From: Candidatus Enterococcus ferrettii
GTDB taxonomy: Bacteria; Bacillota; Bacilli; Lactobacillales; Enterococcaceae
Direction: 5' to 3'
Assembly (NCBI RefSeq): GCF_017377655.1
Contig: NZ_JAFREL010000054.1
Location: 1 to 55,214 of the forward strand
DNA: 55,214 bases
Below, one piece after another: positions 1 through 8,118 of this stretch. The notes under the pieces were generated by a model that had not been told where the DNA came from, ran no database searches, and worked only from the letters and a program-made list of their open reading frames with translations. Within the stretch, counting starts at the first letter, position 1, and every line of letters starts with the position of its first letter. Both the position numbers and the translations under genes were made by a program.

Positions 1-9
1 TGTTTCATT

Positions 10-38
10 AAAAAAGCCTTCCTGTCAAGAAAAGGCTT
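10..38 (-). terminator. Rho-independent terminator after the MIP18-family gene
   Basis: On the minus strand a 7-bp stem (AAGCCTT / AAGGCTT, arms at 32-38 and 14-20) is followed by a T run. It lies just downstream of the stop codon of the gene at 64-405. Confidence 0.75.
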
Positions 39-63
39 GTAGTTTGTTTAGTTTGAAAGCAAC

Positions 64-405
64 CTATCTAATTCCCAAGGCAATACGTGCATAGCGACTC
101 ATCTTATCAGTGGTCCATGCTGGATACCATACTAGCTTCACTTCTACATTGTTTACTTCAGGAATTTCGTGTAAAGCAGATTGGATTTGATCTGTTAACA
201 CGTCAGCTAACGGACAGCCCATTGTAGTTAAAGTCATTTTAATTACGGCATTTCCACTTTGTTCAAAATCTACTTCATAAATTAAACCTAGATTGACGAT
301 ATCTATACCTAATTCTGGGTCAATAACAGATTCCAAGGCTGTCAAAATACGTTCCTTAATCTCCTCGATTTCTGCTTCAGACCAATTTTGTTTATTTTCT
401 TCCAT
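64..405 (-). CDS. MIP18 family (DUF59) metal-sulfur cluster assembly factor
   Basis: A 113-residue protein of the MIP18/SufT/PaaD family, the usual size for a stand-alone DUF59 domain. The core reads VIDPELGIDIVNLGLIY, followed by the TTMGCPL segment carrying the conserved cysteine thought to bind iron or a cluster, and ends with a VWYPAW block typical of Firmicute members. The family helps mature iron-sulfur proteins in the cytosol. An AAGGGGTGG ribosome binding site precedes the ATG. No suf genes are nearby and the gene looks monocistronic. The family assignment is firm; the exact partner is not visible. Confidence 0.9.
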   Translation of the reverse strand: MEENKQNWSEAEIEEIKERILTALESVIDPELGIDIVNLGLIYEVDFEQSGNAVIKMTLTTMGCPLADVLTDQIQSALHEIPEVNNVEVKLVWYPAWTTDKMSRYARIALGIR

Positions 406-601
406 TTAAGCGCCACCCCTTTTTCGAGTTTCGAACTTATTTTACTCTATCAATAAGCTTTTGTAAATGAGAATTGAGAGGATTTTTGCAGTCACAACAT
501 AAATAAAGGTCTTTCTTAAAGAAATAGAAGACAGATTCTATATATTTCTATACCCAGAAAATGGACTTGTTTTGAATACTCAAGTAAAAATCTTTTGGAT
601 A

Positions 602-1498
602 TTAATTAACGCCTTTTTTTACCTTTTTTTGCTCTTCTTCGCTCAAGAAAGTGCCAACGACAGATTCAGTAGCGACTATGTTGGTGAAAGCCATAGGGTC
701 AACAGCTTGTACAATTTGCTTTAAATCATACAGTTCATAGCGAGTTAAAACGATCATTAACACTTCTCGATCCGTTGAGCTAAATCCTCCCCTTGCCGGA
801 ATTACTGTCATCCCACGAACAAGTCCGTTGTACAAGGCTTCCCGTAATTCTTTACTTTTATCAGTTGTAATAAAGGCAGTCATCTTTTGATGGCTCGTAT
901 GAATCATATCCACCACGCTTCCCATTGTAAAAATCGTGATTATTGTATATAGTGCACTCTCCCAGTTAAAGAAAAAACCAGCTATTACAACGATCACCCC
1001 ATTTAGCAACATGATATAATTTCCAACTGTTCGTCCAGTTGTTCTAGAAAGCAATAAGGAGATAATATCTAAACCGCCAGTAGTGAAACCATATTTTAAC
1101 GAAAAACCACCGCCTAAACCGAGCAAAACCCCACCAGTAATTGCATTCATTAAGACATTATTGGTAATCTCTCCCACTGGAACTAACGTTGTAAAGAAAG
1201 ACATAGACAAAACATTAGCAAAGCTCAAAATCATAGCCGATTTTCCTAATTTAAGAAAACCTAAAACAAAGACTGGCACATTTAAAAGAAAAATCAAAAT
1301 ACCAGTATCAATAGCCACACCAAATAATTGTTGAAAAAAAGCTCCAACAATTTGTGCAATCCCTGTCATTCCTGCAGAAAAGACATTCGCTGGTATTAAA
1401 AAGAAGTTTAGCCCGACAGCACCAGTTACTCCTGTTAAAAGGATAACGAATATTTTTTTAACAATATCTTTTTTATTGTAATCGATCACTTTATGCAT
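602..1498 (-). CDS. YitT family membrane protein (DUF161/DUF2179)
   Basis: A 298-residue polytopic membrane protein with about five hydrophobic segments in the first 200 residues and a C-terminal cytosolic DUF2179 domain (VIPARGGFSST, then VLTRYELYDLKQIV). The family is widespread in Firmicutes; its transport or sensory role is unknown. The frame opens at 1525, but AGGAGG lies directly before an ATG at 1498, so the product should start MHKVIDYNKK. The gene is divergent from yajQ and the two share a short upstream region. Confidence 0.88.
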   Translation of the reverse strand: MHKVIDYNKKDIVKKIFVILLTGVTGAVGLNFFLIPANVFSAGMTGIAQIVGAFFQQLFGVAIDTGILIFLLNVPVFVLGFLKLGKSAMILSFANVLSMSFFTTLVPVGEITNNVLMNAITGGVLLGLGGGFSLKYGFTTGGLDIISLLLSRTTGRTVGNYIMLLNGVIVVIAGFFFNWESALYTIITIFTMGSVVDMIHTSHQKMTAFITTDKSKELREALYNGLVRGMTVIPARGGFSSTDREVLMIVLTRYELYDLKQIVQAVDPMAFTNIVATESVVGTFLSEEEQKKVKKGVN

Positions 1499-1636
1499 TT
1501 CATCAACCTCCTGTTTCAATATCATCTATAGATTAACAGGGAAGATGAAAAAGCTCCAATCTTTTCTTAAAAAGATAAGAGAATAATAATGGCTTTCTTA
1601 ACGTTTTTTGATAAACTGAAATAAAGGAGGATGACT

Positions 1637-2128
1637 ATGGCAAAAGATGCAAGTTTTGACATTGCTTCAGAAATGAATAAAGAAGAAGTGAAAAATGGGA
1701 TTCAAATTGCTTTGAAGGAATTAAAGAACCGGTTTGATTTTAAGGGATCAACGTTTGATATTACTTTAGAGGGCAATCAACTAGTAGTTAGTGCTGAAGA
1801 TGATTATAAAATTGAACAGGTGAAAGATGTCTTGTTTAGTAAATTGATCAAACGAAATGTTCCATTAAAAAATATCCAATTTTCTAATTCTGAACACGCT
1901 CTTGGTGGAACTGCTCGCCAAAAAGCTGATTTAATTAGTGGAATTGATAAGGACAATGCAAAAAAAATAACTACTGCAATTAAGAACAGCAAGTTAAAGG
2001 TAAAAGTACAAATTCAAGAAGATCAGCTAAGAGTGACTGGGAAAAATCGTGACGATTTGCAGAAGGTTATTGCTTTAGTTAAAGACCTTGATTTGCCAAT
2101 TGATGTTCAATTTACAAATTATCGCTAA
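1637..2128 (+). CDS. YajQ family cyclic-di-GMP/nucleotide-binding protein (UPF0234)
   Basis: A 163-residue YajQ/UPF0234 protein beginning [14 protein letters not shown] and ending [12 protein letters not shown], both hallmarks of the family, with the two ferredoxin-like halves expected. Members bind nucleotides, and some proteobacterial ones bind cyclic-di-GMP and act with transcription factors; the role in Firmicutes is unclear. The AAAGGAGG at 1623-1630 abuts an in-frame ATG at 1631, so the second ATG at 1637, six bases further on, is the likely start. Confidence 0.92.
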   Translation: MAKDASFDIASEMNKEEVKNGIQIALKELKNRFDFKGSTFDITLEGNQLVVSAEDDYKIEQVKDVLFSKLIKRNVPLKNIQFSNSEHALGGTARQKADLISGIDKDNAKKITTAIKNSKLKVKVQIQEDQLRVTGKNRDDLQKVIALVKDLDLPIDVQFTNYR

Positions 2129-2129
2129 T

Positions 2130-2170
2130 AAAGAAATGAACGAGGGTTGAGATATCTCGTTCATTTCTTT
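2130..2170. terminator. Bidirectional terminator between yajQ and the SRPBCC gene
   Basis: A 15-bp perfect stem (arms 2130-2144 and 2156-2170, 11-base loop) lies between convergent genes. Ts follow on the plus strand and A-rich sequence allows use on the minus strand. Its right arm overlaps the stop codon of the minus-strand gene. Confidence 0.85.
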
Positions 2171-2567
2171 ATTTTTCTAAATATTTTTTCAAGTCTTGCA
2201 CGTATTGTTTTTGTTGCTTAGCTAGATAGAATTTTACAAAAGGTCTTAAGAAGATTTTTTTTGCATATACTTCTTCTGTAAATTTGAGCTGCGTACAATT
2301 TCCCTTTGCGATCATCACCCCCTGCCAGGTGCCTTTCATGTTGTCATTATTCATAGTGAAACTATAAAAATTGGGTGGTTGAAATTTTGTAACTGCAAAA
2401 TGTGTTGGATATCCTGTTGGTGTATATTCAATAAAAGATTTACCCTCCTTTATAATGTCAATTCGATCGATATCACTTCGCCACTCACTATTTTCTAATT
2501 GAGTGACTAGTTGCCAAACATCTTCGATCTTAGCATGAATTATTGCCTCTATGGTTGATACAGTCAT
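2169..2567 (-). CDS. SRPBCC family protein (START-like ligand-binding fold)
   Basis: A 132-residue protein of the SRPBCC/polyketide-cyclase-like superfamily. It opens with the usual strand (TVSTIEAIIHAKIEDVWQLVT), has the central EYTPTGYPTHFAVTKFQPP strand region, and ends with a basic helix. Such proteins bind hydrophobic ligands in a helix-grip fold; no ligand can be assigned. An upstream GTG overlaps the AGGTG ribosome binding site, so the ATG at 2567 is preferred. It stands alone. Confidence 0.75.
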   Translation of the reverse strand: MTVSTIEAIIHAKIEDVWQLVTQLENSEWRSDIDRIDIIKEGKSFIEYTPTGYPTHFAVTKFQPPNFYSFTMNNDNMKGTWQGVMIAKGNCTQLKFTEEVYAKKIFLRPFVKFYLAKQQKQYVQDLKKYLEK

Positions 2568-2923
2568 TTTAATCACCTACTCTTTTTACTAATATTTTAC
2601 TATATCGGCGTATAAAAACCTCTCTAATTTTATCATAGTTGAAAAAGATACAAACGAATTTTAGGACTACCAATTTCTAGCCGCCTAGAACTAAAATACA
2701 TCTTTAGACATCTAATCAATATGTAAAAATGTTAGTATTATGGTTTAGTCAGATTAATCATTTCAATAAATTAAGGAACATTTGTACCTTTGAGCTTCTG
2801 TGGACACGGATTATGAATTTTAGGTTGTTTTAATGAAAAATTACTGATAAAAAACTCGATTTCTAATTTGGATAAAATACAAGAAACGATGTACTTTATA
2901 AAAAGACCATTTCATTTATAGTA
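2568..2923. other. AT-rich intergenic region without a gene
   Basis: About 350 bases between the SRPBCC gene and the helicase terminator. I find no open frame with a ribosome binding site and no clear hairpin or operator. Confidence 0.6.
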
Positions 2924-2955
2924 CAAAAAAATGGATACAGGTTAACTGCATCCAT
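2924..2955 (-). terminator. Terminator overlapping the stop codon of the helicase gene
   Basis: A 10-bp stem with one mismatch (arms 2946-2955 and 2931-2940) whose five-base loop contains the stop codon of the minus-strand gene. A run of seven Ts follows on that strand. Confidence 0.85.
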
Positions 2956-5293
2956 TTTCCCAAAATTTTTCTGCTAATTGTGTAATTTCTTGTGTTGTGC
3001 GAATAATTTTTCGTTCTTTCCAATTAGGTGGCAAAAGTTTTCTGTAATGCGGGTTAGTGTAGCGCTGATCTAGCAAAAGCACAATCCCTCGATCAGACAT
3101 AGTTCGAATGACACGCCCAGCTGCTTGAATGACTTTATTCATACCTGGCAATTGATACGCATAGCTGAAACCAGCATTCTTTTTTTCATCGTAATACTCT
3201 TTAATTAACTCTTGTTCGTGGTTCACTTGCGGTAATCCCACACCTACCACAATTGCACCACTCAGTCGCTCACCTACCAAATCAATACCCTCTGAAAAAA
3301 TACCACCTAGCACACAAAAAGCAATCATTGTTTCTGCTGGTGATTCTTGGAATTTTTCTAAGAATGCCTCTCTTTCAGTTTCATCCAGCTTAGAACCTTG
3401 AATACTCACTTGATATTCAGGATAAACCTTTAGAAATTCATCTGCTACGTCGTCTAAATACTTGAAAGATGGGAAGAAAACCATATAATTTCCAGTTTTA
3501 GTTTTGACTAACGCATGTATTGCTTCGACAATTTGCGGTAGACTTTGCTCACGCATACGATAAGTTGTTTGAATATGAGCATCTACAATTATCAATTGAT
3601 TCTCTGGTGGAAACGGACTTGGTAAGCGATAGGTCAAATTACCTTCCTCTCCGCCTAAAACATCTTTGTAGTAATCAAGAGGGGAAAAACTAGCTGAAAA
3701 AAGTGTTGTGCTGCCAACCTTTTCCATCGTTTGCTGTAAGAACCATGAAGGATCGATGCAATATTCCTTAACGATCAGGTCATAGTTTTTCACTTCTATC
3801 GTGGTTTCATAATGATCATCGTACAACTCACCCATTCGAGTATAGCGAATAATATCAAAATAAACCGTCAATATTTTTTCTTGTAACGGATCTTCGGCAT
3901 TTTCAGCCAACCATTCCTTCATTAGTTCTTGAAGCTGAAATAAACGATTTAGTAAAGCTTTTGCAGCAGCTGGCTGATGAAAATAGGTAACCTTTTTTTC
4001 TTCCAATAATTGATTAATCAATTCAAACTCATTATCTACACGATTAAATGCATTTCGTAGTTTTTTTTGTTTCTTGTTTAGTTGCTGGCCAACGTCATAG
4101 ATTCGCTGTCGGGAGATAGCTGCAGAATACATCTCTTTAGAACGATTAACTAAATTGTGGGCCTCATCTACTAAAACAATATTACTTTTATCTTCTTCTT
4201 CAAAAAAGCGACGCAAATAGACCGTTGGATCAAACAAATAATTGTAGTCTCCAATTACTAAATCACTAAAACGACTAACATCCAAAGATAGTTCAAATGG
4301 ACATAACTCATGCTTGCGTGCATATTCTTCAATCACCGGCCGAGTATATTGGTCCTCATGATGTAGCATATCCCACAGACCATCATTTACTCGATCATAG
4401 TACCCCTTGGCAAAGGGGCAATGCTCTGGAGTACAATTGCGTTCGGTTAAAAAACAAATTTTATCCTTAGCTGTTAGTGTAACACTTTTTACGCGAGCAT
4501 CTTGTTTAGCCAGTTTGCCAACTGTTTCCTCTGCCACTTGGCGAGTAATAGTTTTTGCGGTCAGATAGAAAATGCGCTCTCCTAGTTCCTCCCCTATTCC
4601 CTTGAAGGCGGGAAATACGGAGGACATAGTTTTGCCAATCCCGGTGGGAGCCTCTACAAATAGTTTTTGCTGGGCAGCAATCGTTTTGTAAACCGCCCCA
4701 GCCAATTCCCTTTGGCCTGCTCGATACTCTGGAAAAGGGAATTGCATTTCCTTTAAGGACTGATTGCGTGTCTCTCGCCACTCGGTTTGGAAAACCAACC
4801 ATCCTTCATATTTTTCGACTAAATCATTAAAAAACGTGCGAAGTTCTTCAAAACTGAAGGTTCGAATGCGAGAAGTAATTTGCTCCTCAACAGTCTGAAA
4901 ATAAGTTAGCCGAGTACCGATTTGATCTAATTCCTCTTGCTCAGCATAAATATAAGCATAAACCATTGCCTGATAAAAATATAAATCGACAATCCCTTTT
5001 TCAACCTCTTCAAAGGGTGTTTCCGAAGTTTTTATCTCATCAATGATAGTTAAATCATTTTCTATAAAAATGCCGTCTGCTCGACCTTCGATTTGTACAT
5101 CGATGCCAGCAATGGGCAATTGTTTTTTCAACCATACCTCTTTTTGGTATTTTTCTCCCGCTGCCTTCTGCAGCTTGCGATGGATTCGAGCGCCTTCTTG
5201 AGCGGTATGACTGCTATTTTTTCCTTCATCAATACTGCCGCTACGCAAAATAAATTCCACTAAGCTTCTTACGGCGATTTTTTTTATAGACAC
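2942..5293 (-). CDS. DinG/XPD-type DNA helicase with N-terminal PD-(D/E)XK nuclease-like domain
   Basis: A 783-residue superfamily 2 helicase. Residues 1-170 resemble a RecB/Cas4-like PD-(D/E)XK fold, with GRADG at 70-74 and the D-E-I-K motif at 85-88. The helicase core has Walker A (EAPTGIGKT, 214-222) and DEAH at 376-379. Four cysteines at 280, 287, 292 and 331 sit where XPD/DinG enzymes bind a 4Fe-4S cluster. The C-terminus carries helicase motifs GIDL and QAAGRVIR. The family unwinds DNA 5'-3' in repair; the nuclease activity is inferred from motifs only. It appears to be a single-gene unit. Confidence 0.88.
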   Translation of the reverse strand: MSIKKIAVRSLVEFILRSGSIDEGKNSSHTAQEGARIHRKLQKAAGEKYQKEVWLKKQLPIAGIDVQIEGRADGIFIENDLTIIDEIKTSETPFEEVEKGIVDLYFYQAMVYAYIYAEQEELDQIGTRLTYFQTVEEQITSRIRTFSFEELRTFFNDLVEKYEGWLVFQTEWRETRNQSLKEMQFPFPEYRAGQRELAGAVYKTIAAQQKLFVEAPTGIGKTMSSVFPAFKGIGEELGERIFYLTAKTITRQVAEETVGKLAKQDARVKSVTLTAKDKICFLTERNCTPEHCPFAKGYYDRVNDGLWDMLHHEDQYTRPVIEEYARKHELCPFELSLDVSRFSDLVIGDYNYLFDPTVYLRRFFEEEDKSNIVLVDEAHNLVNRSKEMYSAAISRQRIYDVGQQLNKKQKKLRNAFNRVDNEFELINQLLEEKKVTYFHQPAAAKALLNRLFQLQELMKEWLAENAEDPLQEKILTVYFDIIRYTRMGELYDDHYETTIEVKNYDLIVKEYCIDPSWFLQQTMEKVGSTTLFSASFSPLDYYKDVLGGEEGNLTYRLPSPFPPENQLIIVDAHIQTTYRMREQSLPQIVEAIHALVKTKTGNYMVFFPSFKYLDDVADEFLKVYPEYQVSIQGSKLDETEREAFLEKFQESPAETMIAFCVLGGIFSEGIDLVGERLSGAIVVGVGLPQVNHEQELIKEYYDEKKNAGFSYAYQLPGMNKVIQAAGRVIRTMSDRGIVLLLDQRYTNPHYRKLLPPNWKERKIIRTTQEITQLAEKFWENGCS

Positions 5294-5531
5294 GTTCTCA
5301 CCTCTTTTCGTGCCTTTTCACAATAGAAGATTTTTTGCTTGTCGTCAAGTAGTCTCTTTCTATACTAAAAAAATTTCATTATGCCTACTAAAGTATACCA
5401 ATCTCTCAATCTTTGTCCTTTCTAGTATTCAACAATTAAGTTGATTTCTTATAGGCCTTTAGTTCCAATCCTCAGTTGCTGTAGCTTGTAGGAATAAAAA
5501 ACAGTCGAACCCCACTTTTTTACTATTTTCA

Positions 5532-5539
5532 TGTATAAT
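5532..5539 (+). promoter_or_regulatory. Putative promoter -10 element for the hydrolase/phosphatase pair
   Basis: TGTATAAT lies 26 bases before the hydrolase start codon and just ahead of its AGGAGG site. I do not see a good -35 at the right spacing, so this is tentative. Confidence 0.4.
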
Positions 5540-5564
5540 GTAAAAGAATGTTAGGAGGGAAAAC

Positions 5565-6191
5565 ATGATCCATATTGAAGGACTCGTGACAGGTGCAGCG
5601 CAAGAAAACTGCTACCTAGTTTATAATCAAAACAACTTGCTGATTGTTGATCCAGGGTCAGAGGGTGATCGTATTGCAAACGAAATAAAACGAACTGGTC
5701 GCAAGCCCGTAGCTATTTTATTGACTCACACTCACTATGATCATATTGGTGCAGTAGAGCAATTACGTAATTTATACAAGGTGCCGGTGTATGTGAGTGC
5801 TTTAGAACAAGAATGGTTAGGCAACCCAATCTACAACCTTTCAGGATTAGACAGCCATCGAAATATGCCTGATCTGATTGTGCAGCCAGCTGAATATGAA
5901 TTTGAATTAAAAAAATATGAAATTGGTGGAATGACCTTTGAAGTTGTTCCAACACCTGGTCACTCAATTGGTAGTGTCAGCTTTATCTTTGACGATTTTG
6001 TTGTGGTTGGCGATGCTTTATTTAAAGGGAGTATCGGCCGAACTGATCTTTATACAGGTGATCTGCAGCAATTGCTTTACAGTATCAAGACCTATTTATT
6101 CACTTTGCCTAGAGAGTTGCCTGCTTATCCAGGACATGGTGAAGCAACCACGATAGGACATGAAATAGATACAAATCCTTTCTTTAATTAA
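5565..6191 (+). CDS. MBL-fold metallo-hydrolase (YqgX / glyoxalase II-like)
   Basis: A 208-residue metallo-beta-lactamase-fold protein. The metal motif HTHYDH sits at residues 55-60, followed by TPGHSIGS, VVGDALF and YPGHGE, which supply the remaining metal ligands. Length and motifs fit the short bacterial glyoxalase-II-like group (B. subtilis YqgX), thiolester hydrolases of uncertain physiological substrate. A TTAGGAGGG site precedes the ATG. It is probably co-transcribed with the phosphatase 17 bases downstream. Confidence 0.88.
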   Translation: MIHIEGLVTGAAQENCYLVYNQNNLLIVDPGSEGDRIANEIKRTGRKPVAILLTHTHYDHIGAVEQLRNLYKVPVYVSALEQEWLGNPIYNLSGLDSHRNMPDLIVQPAEYEFELKKYEIGGMTFEVVPTPGHSIGSVSFIFDDFVVVGDALFKGSIGRTDLYTGDLQQLLYSIKTYLFTLPRELPAYPGHGEATTIGHEIDTNPFFN

Positions 6192-6208
6192 AAAATGGAG
6201 GTAATAAG

Positions 6209-6913
6209 ATGAAAGAGACAAATCTTTATATTGTACGTCATGGGAAAACAATGTTTAACACTTTAGAACGTGTACAAGGCTGGTGTGATACACCGTTGAC
6301 ACCGTCGGGACGAGATGGTATTCAATATGTTGGTTTAGGTTTACAAGATACTAAATTTGAAGAAGCTTATTCAAGTGATTCTGGTCGTGCGATTGAAACA
6401 ATGCGTATTCTACTCGGTGAGCATCCAGATGGCAAAGACTTGCCTTACCATGTGGACCCAAGAATTCGTGAATGGTGCTTTGGTTCATTAGAAGGTGCTT
6501 ACGATGCTGAGATGTGGGGTGTTCTTCCCCGTGTTTTAAACTTCAAGACGGAGGATGACCTATTCGCTACCGAAGTTACTTTTAAGGAAATCGCTGATGC
6601 TGTTGTAGGAGCGGATACTGCTAACTGGGCAGAACCTTATGAAAAGCTAAGAGCTCGTGTTTGGAATGGATTCGAAGACATTGCTCAACGTCGTGAAAAA
6701 GACGGAGGAGGAAATGTTTTAATCGTATCTCATGGTCTAACGATTGCTTTCTTATTAAGCTTGATTGACAGTAAACAGCCTGTACGTGCCAATCTGTTGA
6801 ACGGCAGTATCAACCGTGTAAAGTATCAAGATGGTAAATTTACTATTCGTGCCATTAACGATATCAGCTACCTTGAACGCGGTAAAACGATTGCTGATAA
6901 GGCAAATGATTAA
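6209..6913 (+). CDS. Histidine phosphatase family protein (phosphoglycerate mutase-like)
   Basis: A 234-residue histidine phosphatase. The phosphohistidine motif RHG is at residues 10-12, with a second histidine in VSHG near residue 174 and an acidic donor region (REWCFGSLEG). It is the GpmB-like cofactor-independent branch, not the glycolytic GpmA: the substrate is probably a small phosphorylated metabolite. A GGAGG site precedes the ATG. It follows the hydrolase gene in the same direction and ends before a terminator. Confidence 0.85.
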   Translation: MKETNLYIVRHGKTMFNTLERVQGWCDTPLTPSGRDGIQYVGLGLQDTKFEEAYSSDSGRAIETMRILLGEHPDGKDLPYHVDPRIREWCFGSLEGAYDAEMWGVLPRVLNFKTEDDLFATEVTFKEIADAVVGADTANWAEPYEKLRARVWNGFEDIAQRREKDGGGNVLIVSHGLTIAFLLSLIDSKQPVRANLLNGSINRVKYQDGKFTIRAINDISYLERGKTIADKAND

Positions 6914-6926
6914 TTAATACTTTGTT

Positions 6927-6953
6927 ACAGGAGCCGATTTGGTTCCTGTTTTT
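6927..6953 (+). terminator. Terminator after the histidine phosphatase gene
   Basis: A 9-bp stem with one G-U pair (arms 6927-6935 and 6941-6949), five-base loop, followed by a T run. Confidence 0.8.
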
Positions 6954-7080
6954 GTGTTTTTAAGAGAAATATTTTCAATAAATGAAGGAATCTTAAAAAA
7001 ACCTTTCTTTTATTTCAATGGTTTTTCAGGTAATGAAACGGTATACTTATCTATGTCATTAATCAGAAAGGAATAAATAC

Positions 7081-7911
7081 ATGCTTATTAATATTTTCAA
7101 AGCAATCATACTCGGTATTGTCGAAGGTATCACCGAATGGCTGCCGATCTCTTCAACAGGACATTTGATTTTGGTGGATGAATTCATCAAAATGGACGTT
7201 AGTCCTGCATTTACTGAAATGTTCAATGTTGTAATTCAATTAGGAGCTATTTTAGCCGTTGTCGTTCTATTCTTTGACAAATTGAATCCCTTTTCTGGCA
7301 AGAAAAATCAAGTAGAGAAAAATGAAACCTGGACTCTGTGGTCAAAGGTTGTCGTTGCTTGTATCCCAGCTGCTGTTCTCGGCTTGCTTCTGGATGACTT
7401 TCTTGATGCACATTTCCACAAATTCCTGCCGGTTGCGATTATGTTGATTGTCTACGGGATTGCTTTTATTGTAGTAGAACGCCACAATAAAACGAAAACA
7501 CCAAAATGTACTAGCTTGAATGACTTTACTTATAAAGCAGCTCTAATCGTCGGGTTTTTCCAAGTCTTGTCATTGGTTCCTGGCACTTCTCGCTCTGGAG
7601 CAACTATTCTAGGCGCGATTCTAATCGGATCCTCACGTTTTGTTGCGACTGAATTCTCATTCTTCTTAGGAATTCCTGTTATGTTTGGTGCTAGCGGTTT
7701 GAAGATCCTCAAATTCTTAATGAATGGCAACTCTTTTGATTTTGCTCAAATTATCATTTTGCTAGTGGGCATGGCGACAGCCTTTGCTGTTTCGATTGTT
7801 GCTATCAAATTCTTATTGGATTATATTAAACGCAATGACTTCACCATCTTCGGTTGGTACCGAATTATTCTAGGAATCATTTTAATCGGCTACTGGCTAA
7901 TAGCCATGTAA
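7081..7911 (+). CDS. uppP: Undecaprenyl-diphosphatase UppP (BacA)
   Basis: A 276-residue integral membrane enzyme that dephosphorylates undecaprenyl diphosphate to recycle the lipid carrier for cell wall synthesis; overexpression of the family confers bacitracin tolerance. Both signature motifs are present: EGITEWLPISSTGH near residues 15-28 and PGTSRSGATI in the second half. About eight membrane segments are visible and the length is normal. An AGAAAGGAA site precedes the ATG. It is a single gene with its own terminator. Confidence 0.95.
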   Translation: MLINIFKAIILGIVEGITEWLPISSTGHLILVDEFIKMDVSPAFTEMFNVVIQLGAILAVVVLFFDKLNPFSGKKNQVEKNETWTLWSKVVVACIPAAVLGLLLDDFLDAHFHKFLPVAIMLIVYGIAFIVVERHNKTKTPKCTSLNDFTYKAALIVGFFQVLSLVPGTSRSGATILGAILIGSSRFVATEFSFFLGIPVMFGASGLKILKFLMNGNSFDFAQIIILLVGMATAFAVSIVAIKFLLDYIKRNDFTIFGWYRIILGIILIGYWLIAM

Positions 7912-7919
7912 AATAATTG

Positions 7920-7949
7920 CTGCAAACAGTGAATGTTTGCAGTTTTTTT
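7920..7949 (+). terminator. Terminator of uppP
   Basis: A 9-bp perfect stem (7920-7928 and 7934-7942), five-base loop, then seven Ts. Confidence 0.9.
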
Positions 7950-8026
7950 ATTCTGTTTTTCAACTAAATTAGTTTAGAATAATTATACTTCTTGTTCTTT
8001 TATAAATCCTGAATTACACCCCTTTT

Positions 8027-8077
8027 CTAATTGATAATTACTTTCATTCTCAATTGGCTATTTTTATTATCAATTAG
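8027..8077 (+). promoter_or_regulatory. Putative Fur/PerR-like operator region of the metal ATPase gene
   Basis: An 11-bp perfect inverted repeat, CTAATTGATAA at 8027-8037 and TTATCAATTAG at 8067-8077, frames the region 40-90 bases before the gene. Bases 8033-8051 match the classical 19-bp Fur box at 14 positions by my count. B. subtilis PfeT and streptococcal PmtA, members of the same ATPase class, are controlled by Fur/PerR-type regulators. Which regulator binds here is inference. Confidence 0.5.
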
Positions 8078-8118
8078 CATTTAGATATGCTAGGATAAAG
8101 TAGAGAGGAGGATGAAAA

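Noticed and set aside
1083..1334. Plus-strand frame antisense to yitT, and many similar antisense frames over pyc, comEC and typA
   Set aside because: They are shadows of well-supported genes and lack ribosome binding sites.
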